From Gemmiger formicilis (lineage in GTDB: Bacteria; Bacillota; Clostridia; Oscillospirales; Ruminococcaceae): a stretch of DNA of 64,000 nt. The notes below the pieces were generated by a model that saw only the letters and a program-made list of their open reading frames with translations, was not told where the DNA came from and searched no databases. Position numbers and translations under genes: made by a program. Shown here piece after piece: positions 17,470 to 25,427 of this stretch (positions within the stretch are counted from its first letter, which is position 1; every line of letters starts with the position of its first letter). The stretch lies in the NCBI RefSeq assembly GCF_024462815.1, contig NZ_JANGCG010000012.1, positions 1-64,000 of the forward strand, read 5' to 3'.

Positions 17470-18957
17470 ATGTTCAAAAAGAAACCCACTGCCTCAGAAG
17501 TTGACGGCGTGCAATACCGCCGCGCCAAAACATGGCAAATCATCTGCTACGCCTGCAACGCGCTGGTCGGTATGAGCGTCTACTCGCTCATCGGTATGGC
17601 CAGCTATTCGGCCAGCATCGGCTACGGCATTACCACCGCCGCGGTTGGCATCATCCTGACCTGCACCCGTATTCTGGACGGCATCACCGACCCGCTGCTG
17701 GCCTTTGTGTATGACCGCGTCAACACCAAGTTCGGCAAGCTGCGTGTGCTGCTGATCGCTGGCTACCTGATTGAAGCGCTCGCCCTGTACGGAATGTTCA
17801 CCGGCTTCTCCTCCAAGGGGATGGGGCTGGTCACGTTCACGCTGCTGTACGTGGTCTACGTCATCGGCTACACCACCACCAATATGACGGCGCAGACGAT
17901 TCCCGCCATTATGACGAATGACCCGCGCCAGCGCCCGACCCTCGGCGTCTGGACGACCGCATTCAACTATCTGGTGCCGATGGTTATGTCCATGGTGCTC
18001 AACGTCGTCCTGCTGCCCAAGTGCGGCGGCACCTATAATCAGGCATTTCTGACCTCTGCCTGCAATATCACCCTGATCGTGGCCGCCATCGGCACCCTGC
18101 TGGTATGCCTCGGCGTTTCCAGCTATGATAAGCCAGAAACCTTTGTCGGCACCAAGAAAACCGAACCGCTGAAGATGGCCGATATTGTCGAGGTCCTCAA
18201 GCACAACAAGCCGCTGCAGTGCTACATTGCGTCCAACGCATCCGACAAGCTGGCTCAGCAGGTCGGCAGCCAGGCCATCATCAACACAATTCTCGGCGGC
18301 ATTATCATCGGCAATATAGCTCTTGGCACGATCCTGACGGTCATCAGCATGGTGCCGTCCATCTTCTTCGCCGCTTTCGGTGCCAAGTATGTCGGCAAGC
18401 ACGGCAGCAAAAAGGGCATTGTCAATTTCACCTGCATCAGCATGGTCATCACCGCTGTTATGGTCGTGTTCTTCATTGTCATTGACCCCAAACAGATCGG
18501 TGTCATGGGCAGCCCCGCCATGATTATCTATGTCCTTCTGTCTCTGCTGCAGAACGGCTCCAATATGTGCATCACCACCTCCAACACCTCGTACATGGCC
18601 GATGCCATCGACTTTGAGCTGGACCGCAGCGGCCGCTACATTCCCGCCGTTGTCTCCGGCACCTACAGCCTGGTCGATAAACTCATCACCTCTTTTGCCG
18701 CCGTGATCGCCACCGGTGCTGTTGCGCTGCTGGGCTACACCGCCACGATGCCCCAGCCCACCGACCCTTGCACCCCCGCTATCTTCTGGATGGCTATGGT
18801 TCTCAAGTTTGGTCTGCCTATCATCGGCTGGATCATTACGCTGATTGCCATGCGCAGCTGCCCGCTGACCAAGGAGGAGATGGTCAACGTCCAGAAGCGC
18901 ATTGCCGAGAAGAAGGCTGCTGCCCAGTCTGAATTCTTTAAAGAACAGCTTCAGTAA
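17470..18957 (+). CDS. GPH-type sugar:cation symporter (MFS)
   Basis: This 495-residue protein with about twelve membrane segments belongs to the glycoside-pentoside-hexuronide group. It shows TRILDGITDPLLAFVYDRVNTKFGKLR near residues 60-86, with the conserved D-G-x-x-D-P and K-F-G-K-x-R residues, and a C-terminal charged tail. The start is fixed by ACAGGAGGAAAACAATATG; an upstream extension to 17368 has no such site. A GH2 and a GH43 gene follow on the same strand, so the likely cargo is a beta-galactoside, beta-glucuronide or arabinoxylan/arabinan oligosaccharide. Confidence 0.88.
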   Translation: MFKKKPTASEVDGVQYRRAKTWQIICYACNALVGMSVYSLIGMASYSASIGYGITTAAVGIILTCTRILDGITDPLLAFVYDRVNTKFGKLRVLLIAGYLIEALALYGMFTGFSSKGMGLVTFTLLYVVYVIGYTTTNMTAQTIPAIMTNDPRQRPTLGVWTTAFNYLVPMVMSMVLNVVLLPKCGGTYNQAFLTSACNITLIVAAIGTLLVCLGVSSYDKPETFVGTKKTEPLKMADIVEVLKHNKPLQCYIASNASDKLAQQVGSQAIINTILGGIIIGNIALGTILTVISMVPSIFFAAFGAKYVGKHGSKKGIVNFTCISMVITAVMVVFFIVIDPKQIGVMGSPAMIIYVLLSLLQNGSNMCITTSNTSYMADAIDFELDRSGRYIPAVVSGTYSLVDKLITSFAAVIATGAVALLGYTATMPQPTDPCTPAIFWMAMVLKFGLPIIGWIITLIAMRSCPLTKEEMVNVQKRIAEKKAAAQSEFFKEQLQ

Positions 18958-18966
18958 GCCCACCCC

Positions 18967-19012
18967 ACAAAAGCCGAAAGGGCTGCAAACCCTTTCGGCT
19001 CTTTGCGGTTAA
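18967..19012 (+). terminator. Hairpin after the GPH symporter gene
   Basis: The stem AGCCGAAAGGG / CCCTTTCGGCT has a 7-base loop, with a weak T-tract (CTTTGCGG). It may attenuate rather than stop transcription into the GH2 gene that starts at 19034. Confidence 0.6.
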
Positions 19013-19033
19013 AACCACACAAGGAGTCATTTT

Positions 19034-21229
19034 ATGAGCAAGACCATTTTACTGAATCAGGATTGGATTTTTTCTAAAGACGGTCACGACGAGACCGTCA
19101 CCCTGCCCCACACCTGGAACGCCGTGGATGGGCAGGACGGCGGCAACGATTACTACCGCGGCACCTGCCACTACACCAAGACCCTCACCGCGCCGGAGGT
19201 TCCGGCCGGCGGGCGCGCCGTGCTGCAGTTTGACGGCGCGGCCATGACCGCCGTGGTCAGCCTGAACGGAGAGAAGCTGGCCGAGCACAAGGGCGGCTAC
19301 TCCACCTTCCGCGTGGACATTACCGACGCCCTGCGCCCCAGCAACAATATACTGACCGTCACGGTGGACAACAGCGACAATGACACGGTCTACCCGCAGA
19401 AGGCGGATTTCACCTTCTACGGCGGCATTTACCGCGATGTAACGCTGCATATTGTGCCCGCCGCCCACTTTGCCCTTGCCGCAAACGGCGCTGTGCCCGT
19501 CAAGGTGACGCCCATCGTCACCGACCTTGCCGCCCGCCGCTGTGAGGTCACGGTGGAGGCCGCTGTGGTAGGTGCCGAAAGCGTGACCTTCACGCTGGAC
19601 GGCCAGCAGACCACCGCCGCGGTGGAGAACGGCACCGCCAAGGCCGTGTTCACGCTGGAGCACGCCCGCCTGTGGGACGGCCTCGACGACCCCTACCTCT
19701 ACACCGTCACCGCACAGCTGGAAAACGGCGAGAGCGAGACTGCACGCTTCGGCTGCCGCAAGTTTGAGATCGACCCGCAGAAGGGCTTTATTTTGAACGG
19801 CCGCCCCTATCCCCTGCGCGGCGTCTCCCGCCATCAGGACCGCAAGGGCGCGGGCAATGCCATCACCCGCGAGATGATGGAAGAAGATATGGCGCTGATT
19901 CTGGAGATGGGCGCGAACACGATTCGCCTGGCCCACTACCAGCACGCGCAGGCGTTCTATGACCTGTGCGACGAGAAGGGCGTGGTCATCTGGGCCGAGA
20001 TCCCCTACATCACAATGCATATGACGAACGGCCGCGCCAACACGCTGACCCAGATGGAGGAGCTGATCGTCCAGAACTACAACCACCCCTGCATTGCGGT
20101 CTGGGGGCTCTCCAACGAGATTACCGCCGCCAGCGCCGTGAATGAGGAGCTGCTGGAGAACCACCGCGCCTTGAACGAGCTGGCCCACCGGCTGGACCCG
20201 ACCCGCCTTACCACGATGGCAAACGTCTTTATGCTGGAAATCACCAGCCCGATCCTGGAAATTCCTGATGTGAACAGCTACAACCTCTATTTCGGCTGGT
20301 ATCTGGGCGACCTTGACCAGAACGATGATTTCTTTGACGAGTACCACGCCAAGTACCCCGACCGCTGCATCGGCTTCAGTGAGTACGGCGCGGACGCCAA
20401 CCCGGCCTACCAGTCGAGCACCCCCGAGAAGGGCGACTACACCGAGAGCTATCAGTGTGTCTACCACGAGCATATGGCAAAAATGATTGCCGACCGCCCG
20501 TGGCTGTGGGCCACCCACGTGTGGAATATGTTTGACTTTGCCGCCGATGGCCGCGACGAGGGCGGCAAGCACGGCGAGAACCAGAAGGGACTTGTGACCT
20601 TTGACCGCAAAATCAAGAAGGACGCCTTCTACCTCTACAAGGCCTATTGGAGCAAGGAGCCGTTTGTCCACATCTGCGGCAGCCGCTATGTCGACCGCGC
20701 CGAGGACGTGACCGAAATCAAGGTCTACTCCAATCTGCCGGAGGTGTCCCTCTACAAGGACGGCCATCTGGTGGAAACGCAAAAGGGCGATAAGGTGTTT
20801 GTTTTCAAGGCACCCATCACCGGCAAGCACACCTTTGAGGCCCGCGCCGACGGCCATTGCAGCGTGATTCTTGTCAACCGCGTGGCCGAGCCGAACCCGG
20901 ACTACTCGATGCCGAACCGCCAGATCGTCAACAACTGGTTTGACGGCGACATTGACGAGAGCTGCTGGAGCATCAAGGACAATATGGCCGCCGCGATGGC
21001 CGATGCCACGGTCGGGCCGATCCTGAACAAGATGAACGAGAAAAACGTTGCTGCCCGCGGTGATGTGGCCGCCGCCGTCAAGGACAACCCCGCGCTGGTT
21101 GCCATGATGCAGCGCGCCATGCAGCGCATGACGATTGAGAGTATGCTCAAGCAGGCCGGTGCCGATGTCGAGAGCATAAAGCAGCTGAACCGCGTTCTGC
21201 AGGGCATCCAGAAGGAGGATCCGCAATGA
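19034..21229 (+). CDS. Glycoside hydrolase family 2 (beta-galactosidase/beta-glucuronidase type)
   Basis: This 731-residue enzyme has the GH2 order: sugar-binding beta domain (about 1-145), immunoglobulin-like domain (about 150-250) and TIM barrel (about 255-545). The acid/base is in WGLSNEIT near residues 358-365 and the nucleophile in GFSEYGAD near 447-454. The extra C-terminal part (about 550-731) ends in a helical Ala/Met-rich segment that I do not recognise. No signal peptide, so cytosolic. Start: ACAAGGAGTCATTTTATG. It overlaps the GH43 gene by 4 bases (ATGA), implying coupled translation. Substrate (galactoside, glucuronide or arabinoside) is unresolved. Confidence 0.85.
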   Translation: MSKTILLNQDWIFSKDGHDETVTLPHTWNAVDGQDGGNDYYRGTCHYTKTLTAPEVPAGGRAVLQFDGAAMTAVVSLNGEKLAEHKGGYSTFRVDITDALRPSNNILTVTVDNSDNDTVYPQKADFTFYGGIYRDVTLHIVPAAHFALAANGAVPVKVTPIVTDLAARRCEVTVEAAVVGAESVTFTLDGQQTTAAVENGTAKAVFTLEHARLWDGLDDPYLYTVTAQLENGESETARFGCRKFEIDPQKGFILNGRPYPLRGVSRHQDRKGAGNAITREMMEEDMALILEMGANTIRLAHYQHAQAFYDLCDEKGVVIWAEIPYITMHMTNGRANTLTQMEELIVQNYNHPCIAVWGLSNEITAASAVNEELLENHRALNELAHRLDPTRLTTMANVFMLEITSPILEIPDVNSYNLYFGWYLGDLDQNDDFFDEYHAKYPDRCIGFSEYGADANPAYQSSTPEKGDYTESYQCVYHEHMAKMIADRPWLWATHVWNMFDFAADGRDEGGKHGENQKGLVTFDRKIKKDAFYLYKAYWSKEPFVHICGSRYVDRAEDVTEIKVYSNLPEVSLYKDGHLVETQKGDKVFVFKAPITGKHTFEARADGHCSVILVNRVAEPNPDYSMPNRQIVNNWFDGDIDESCWSIKDNMAAAMADATVGPILNKMNEKNVAARGDVAAAVKDNPALVAMMQRAMQRMTIESMLKQAGADVESIKQLNRVLQGIQKEDPQ

Positions 21230-23037
21230 AAACCTACTGCAACCCGCTGGATCTGGGCTACCGCTACCAGCATATGAAGGAGGGCGAGCGCATCGCCGGC
21301 TTCCGCGAGGGCGCTGACCCGACACTGGTGTACTTCAAGGGCAAATATTACCTGTTTGTGTCGATGTCGGCGGGGTTCTGGTACTCTGACGATCTGCTGC
21401 ACTGGGATTTCCATGCCGACCCGGATCTGCTGATTTATGACTATGCACCCGATGTGCGCCAGGTGGGCGAGTACCTCTACTTCTGCGCCAGCCGCAAGGG
21501 CCGCAACTGCCCGATTCTGCGCACCGCCGACCCGCTGACCGAGCCCTTTACCGAGGTCAGCTGCTCGTTTGATTTCTGGGACCCCGATATCTTCTGCGAT
21601 GACGATGGCCGGGTCTACTTCTACTGGGGCTGCTCCAACACCACCCCCATCTGGGGCGTGGAGCTTGACCCCGCCACGATGGAGCCGATTGGCGAGAAGC
21701 GGCCGCTGATTTCCGGCTGCGAGGAGGCGCTGGGCTATGAGCGCCCCGGCGACAACGGCATTGTCGACCGCGAGGCCAGCGTGCTGTACAAATCCGTGCA
21801 CCAGTTCTACAACGAGGCCACCGGCAAATTGGAGCTGCCGCCCCAGATGGCACAGGTGCCCGGCCTGAACGCCGAGGTGCTGACCGCCATGTACAACGCC
21901 ATCGGCAAGCCCTACATCGAGGGCGCGTTTATGACCAAGCACGATGGTACGTACTATCTGCAGTACGCCTGCCCCGGCACCCAGTACAACACCTACGCGG
22001 ACGGCGTGTACACCGCCAAGGATCCGCTGGGGCCCTTCACGCTGCAAACGTCCAATCCCTTCTCCGCCGTGCCGGGCGGCTTTATGACCGGCGCGGGCCA
22101 CGGCAGCACGATTGCCGACAAGTACGGCAACTACTGGCACGCCGCCACGATGCGCATTTCGGTCAACCACGATTTTGAGCGCCGGGTGGGGCTTTTCCCT
22201 GCCGGGTTTGATGCGGACGGCGTGCTGTTCTGCAACCAGAATTTTGCCGACTACCCGCACGAGATTCCCGCCGGTAAGTTTGACGCCGCCGCTGTGCAGC
22301 CGTGCTGGATGCTGTTGAGCTACCGCAAGGCCGTGACGGCGTCCTCCACCGCCGAGGGCAGCGCCCCCGCCAACGCGGTAAATGAAACCTGCCGCGACTG
22401 GTGGAGCGCAGGCAGCGACAAGCCCGGCGAATGGCTCTGCGTGGACTTGGGCGCAGAGAGCGATGTGCGCGCAATTCAGGTCAATATGGCCGATGAAAAG
22501 CTGGTGGTGGACTTCCCCGCCGACAGCTACGGCGATGACCGCAAGACCCGCCGCATCGAGACGCGGCCCCAGCTCAGCCACTACCGGATGGAAACCAGTC
22601 TGGACGGCGAGACATGGACGCTGCGCGAGGATGTGGCCCGCGAGTGCTCGAACGGCTACTATGCGTATGCGGACGGCATCCGCGCACGGTACATCCGCGT
22701 GATGGGCGGGGCCCTGCCCTACGGCCAGACGCTGCGCATCAGCGGGCTGCGGGTGTTCGGCAACGGTGCGGGCGCACGCCCCGCCGCCGCCAAGGCCGCT
22801 GCCGTGCGTGTGGACGCGCTGGACGGCAAAATCAGCTGGCAGCACCTTGACAACGCGCAGGGCTGCAACGTGCGCTACGGCACCGCGCCCGACAAGCTCT
22901 ACCATAGCTGGCTGGTCTATGACGCGGACGAGGTGACCCTCTCGACCCTGATGGCCGGACAGACCTATTATATCTGCGTGGACAGCTTCAACGAGAACGG
23001 CATCACCGAGGGCGATGTTGTCAAGATGGAGGGGTAA
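21226..23037 (+). CDS. Glycoside hydrolase family 43 with discoidin (F5/8C) domain
   Basis: This 603-residue protein starts with a five-bladed beta-propeller GH43 domain (about 1-350). The catalytic base is in GADPTLVY near residue 30, the pKa-modulating Asp in DPDIF near 119 and the acid Glu in EGAF near 231. A discoidin/F5-8C-like region follows (about 365-505, YRKAVTASSTAEGSAPANAV onward), then a fibronectin-III-like end. GH43 enzymes remove beta-xylose or alpha-arabinofuranose units, which would feed the arabinose operon. No signal peptide is seen. Gap to the next gene is 3 bases. Confidence 0.85.
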   Translation: MKTYCNPLDLGYRYQHMKEGERIAGFREGADPTLVYFKGKYYLFVSMSAGFWYSDDLLHWDFHADPDLLIYDYAPDVRQVGEYLYFCASRKGRNCPILRTADPLTEPFTEVSCSFDFWDPDIFCDDDGRVYFYWGCSNTTPIWGVELDPATMEPIGEKRPLISGCEEALGYERPGDNGIVDREASVLYKSVHQFYNEATGKLELPPQMAQVPGLNAEVLTAMYNAIGKPYIEGAFMTKHDGTYYLQYACPGTQYNTYADGVYTAKDPLGPFTLQTSNPFSAVPGGFMTGAGHGSTIADKYGNYWHAATMRISVNHDFERRVGLFPAGFDADGVLFCNQNFADYPHEIPAGKFDAAAVQPCWMLLSYRKAVTASSTAEGSAPANAVNETCRDWWSAGSDKPGEWLCVDLGAESDVRAIQVNMADEKLVVDFPADSYGDDRKTRRIETRPQLSHYRMETSLDGETWTLREDVARECSNGYYAYADGIRARYIRVMGGALPYGQTLRISGLRVFGNGAGARPAAAKAAAVRVDALDGKISWQHLDNAQGCNVRYGTAPDKLYHSWLVYDADEVTLSTLMAGQTYYICVDSFNENGITEGDVVKMEG

Positions 23038-23040
23038 GCC

Positions 23041-23844
23041 ATGGCAGCAGAAAAGAAAAAACGGAACGTGAAAAAAATTGTGGTGCGCGTCCTGATTGGC
23101 GTTGCAGCGTTCCTTTTGGCGGAATGGTGCTTCATCGGCTGGAAGTTCAATTTCGGGCCGTTCAAGGCTTTGGGGGAGATTCGTTTGAAGGGTATGCCCG
23201 GCAACAGCGATGACTATGACTTTTCCAAAATTGAGCCGATGGAGAACAGCCCCCTGCAGGGCAAAACGGTTCTGTTCCTCGGCTCCTCGGTCACGAACGG
23301 TGCCGCCGCGCTGCACCAGTCCATCCCGGAATATTTTGCCGCACGGATGGGCTGCACCGCCATCAAGGAGGCCGTGGACGGCACCACGCTGTGCGACACC
23401 GGCAAGAGCTCCTACATCCAGCGTATGCTGAATAACGTGGACCCCGACCAGCAGATTGATTTGGTGGTCTGCCAGCTCTCCACCAACGATGCCTCCAAGG
23501 GGATGCCGCTGGGGGATTTCGGCGATGATACCGCCACCATCACCGGCGCTATCGAGTATATTATCCGCTACGCCAAGGAGACGTGGCACTGCCCGGTTGT
23601 GTTCTACACGAACGCCCGCTATGACAGCGACGCCTACCCTGCCATGGTCAGCCGCCTGTATGAAATTGCCGAAAAAGAGGACGTTGGTGTGCTGGATTTG
23701 TGGAGCGACGATGCCTTCAACAGCATCAGCGAGGAGCAGCGCGCCCTGTACATGAAGGACAACATCCATCCCTACAAGTCTGGCTACCGCGACTGGTGGG
23801 GCCCGGAGCTGGAAAAGCAGCTGCTTGCCTATCTGGAACAGTAA
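23041..23844 (+). CDS. Membrane-anchored SGNH/GDSL-type hydrolase
   Basis: This 267-residue protein has a Lys/Arg-rich N-terminus followed by one hydrophobic helix (residues about 12-31), then an SGNH fold. Block I reads GSSVTNG (residues 80-86, Ser nucleophile), the block III Asn is in QLSTND near 145-150, and the His/Asp end is DNIHP near 239-243. It probably removes an ester group (acetyl or other) from glycans outside the membrane. It sits between GH43 and a sugar isomerase-like gene with 3- and 13-base gaps, so it is part of that operon. Confidence 0.78.
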   Translation: MAAEKKKRNVKKIVVRVLIGVAAFLLAEWCFIGWKFNFGPFKALGEIRLKGMPGNSDDYDFSKIEPMENSPLQGKTVLFLGSSVTNGAAALHQSIPEYFAARMGCTAIKEAVDGTTLCDTGKSSYIQRMLNNVDPDQQIDLVVCQLSTNDASKGMPLGDFGDDTATITGAIEYIIRYAKETWHCPVVFYTNARYDSDAYPAMVSRLYEIAEKEDVGVLDLWSDDAFNSISEEQRALYMKDNIHPYKSGYRDWWGPELEKQLLAYLEQ

Positions 23845-23857
23845 ACGAGGTGTTTGT

Positions 23858-24706
23858 ATGGCTATCAAAGCCGTCCAGCAGTTTATGCTGGGAACCGTTT
23901 TGGGAAATGAAAATCAGGCACGGCAGACCCTGGCCGCCATGAAAGCCGCAGGCTACGACGGCATTGAGCTGTGCGGGTTTATGATTCATCCCATCGGCTT
24001 TATGGTGCGGCTGCTGACCAAAGCGGCCGGTATGCCGGTCGGCAAGGGCGGCAACCTTGACTGGCACAGGCTGGTCAAGGAGGCCGGGCTGCAAGTCGTC
24101 AGCCTGCACACCGATTTGGGCAGTCTGGAACGCGATGCCAAGGCCGTGGCCGACGAGGCCAAGAGCTTTGGCACCAAGTATGTTGTTATTACCGGAATGT
24201 ACCGCTTTGACTACGGTGACGAGGCCACCATGCACGAGCTGGCCGCACGGCTGAACAAGGCCGGTGCGGCGCTGAAGGCCGAGGGCGTGGAGCTGCTTTA
24301 CCACAACCACAACTGCGAGCTGCGCCATGTGAACGCCGAAAAGCGTGCCTACGACATTTTGTTGGAGGAAACCGACCCACAGTACGTCAATTTTGAGTTT
24401 GACAGCTACTGGTTCACCGAGGGCGGCGCGAATGCCCTTGCGTGGATGCAGCGCCTTGGCACCCGCATGAAGCTGTGGCACATCAATGACCGCGGCACCC
24501 GCCTGACCGGCCCCGCCGTAACGCCGATACTCAAGACCGACAGCATGGAGCTGGGTACCGGCAATATGGACCTCGACAGCCTGATGGCACAGGCGCTTTC
24601 TGTCGGCGTAGACGCCGTGATTCTGGAAAGCCACCGCAACTGGGTGGATAACTCCCCCGTCAAAAGTTTGCAGGTCAGCGCCGAATATCTGAAACAGTAT
24701 ACTTAA
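23858..24706 (+). CDS. Sugar phosphate isomerase/epimerase-like TIM-barrel protein
   Basis: This 282-residue protein belongs to the xylose isomerase-like AP_endonuc_2 barrel family. Motifs include GYDGIELCG, a YHNHNCEL metal-binding stretch near residue 148, FEFDSYWFTEGG near 178 and LWHINDRG near 208, with conserved His, Glu and Asp. The exact substrate cannot be read. The frame begins at 23825, but the ATG at 23858 has ACGAGGTG upstream and gives the family N-terminus. Last gene of the GPH-GH2-GH43-SGNH operon. Confidence 0.82.
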   Translation: MAIKAVQQFMLGTVLGNENQARQTLAAMKAAGYDGIELCGFMIHPIGFMVRLLTKAAGMPVGKGGNLDWHRLVKEAGLQVVSLHTDLGSLERDAKAVADEAKSFGTKYVVITGMYRFDYGDEATMHELAARLNKAGAALKAEGVELLYHNHNCELRHVNAEKRAYDILLEETDPQYVNFEFDSYWFTEGGANALAWMQRLGTRMKLWHINDRGTRLTGPAVTPILKTDSMELGTGNMDLDSLMAQALSVGVDAVILESHRNWVDNSPVKSLQVSAEYLKQYT

Positions 24707-24709
24707 ACC

Positions 24710-24746
24710 GCAATCCCCTGCCCGAAAGGACAGGGGATTTGCTTTT
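24710..24746 (+). terminator. Rho-independent terminator of the GH2/GH43 operon
   Basis: The stem AATCCCCTG / CAGGGGATT has a short CCCGAAAGGA loop and is followed by TGCTTTT, directly after the isomerase-like gene. Confidence 0.82.
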
Positions 24747-24752
24747 CCTGCG

Positions 24753-24781
24753 TTGAAACTCAGTTTTTTGTGTGATATACT
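24753..24781 (+). promoter_or_regulatory. Promoter of the AT-rich membrane-protein gene
   Basis: TTGAAA (24753-24758) and TATACT (24776-24781) with a 17-base spacer, 36 bases before the TTG start. Confidence 0.65.
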
Positions 24782-24817
24782 TAGGGCAGAAAATCGGAAT
24801 TTTGGGAGGAATAAAAT

Positions 24818-25348
24818 TTGAAAGTAAAGAATAAGAAACGATTGATAATATTTTCAACTTTGTATATAGTTGGTTATTTATATTTTTGTATATTTGGTGG
24901 AATCAATTATGGAATGAAAATTTCAGATAATCCAGCTCTAGACATCATGATCAGATCTTCCGGCTTTCCTGTTGGTGTACGTAATTTGTCGCTTGTGATA
25001 TTTATATGGATTATACTCTCTTTTTTTCTGGTGCTTTCTATTTTATGGCAAACAGATTTAGCTGGGCAAAAGTTAAACAGAACAGCTTTGATTTGCTTGG
25101 GAATCAACCTACTGTTCACTTGTTTATCGAGAGGTATTGTAGAGAGTATTGTCAGTGGTGTTGCTGAGGGACTTTTTACAATGCTGATAATTGTTGCTGT
25201 TCTCTTTGCTATCGTTGGTGTCGCTATAGGAATCACTTATTTCGTACAAAAAAAGAACGGAGTATTGAATTCATATGAGGCATTTTCTGATATTATGACT
25301 GAACATGAGTTTGAACGATGGCAAAAAAGAAAGAATAAAATAAAATAA
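24818..25348 (+). CDS. Uncharacterised multipass membrane protein, AT-rich
   Basis: This 176-residue protein of unknown function begins at a TTG codon preceded by GGGAGGAATAAAA; the next ATG is far inside the hydrophobic core. About four membrane segments are visible (residues about 9-30, 60-82, 92-108, 115-142), then a charged C-terminal tail (HEFERWQKRKNKIK). The gene has its own promoter and terminator. Its base composition is clearly more AT-rich than the glycosidase genes on both sides, which suggests separate acquisition. Confidence 0.65.
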   Translation: MKVKNKKRLIIFSTLYIVGYLYFCIFGGINYGMKISDNPALDIMIRSSGFPVGVRNLSLVIFIWIILSFFLVLSILWQTDLAGQKLNRTALICLGINLLFTCLSRGIVESIVSGVAEGLFTMLIIVAVLFAIVGVAIGITYFVQKKNGVLNSYEAFSDIMTEHEFERWQKRKNKIK

Positions 25349-25365
25349 CCAACTTCCAGTTTATC

Positions 25366-25415
25366 AAAAACAGCGCCTGCCCTGCCGTAAGTTTTACGGC
25401 AGGGCAGGCGCTTTC
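25366..25415. terminator. Bidirectional terminator between convergent genes
   Basis: The perfect stem AGCGCCTGCCCTGCCGTAA / TTACGGCAGGGCAGGCGCT has A-rich sequence before and TTTCCTCTT after. It lies between the plus-strand membrane-protein gene and the minus-strand GH78 gene. Confidence 0.85.
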
Positions 25416-25427
25416 CTCTTATACTGT

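Noticed and set aside
20902..23868. 988-codon minus-strand open frame
   Set aside because: It is the reverse-strand shadow of the GH2, GH43 and SGNH genes; high GC at third codon positions leaves the opposite frame open. No domain was recognised.
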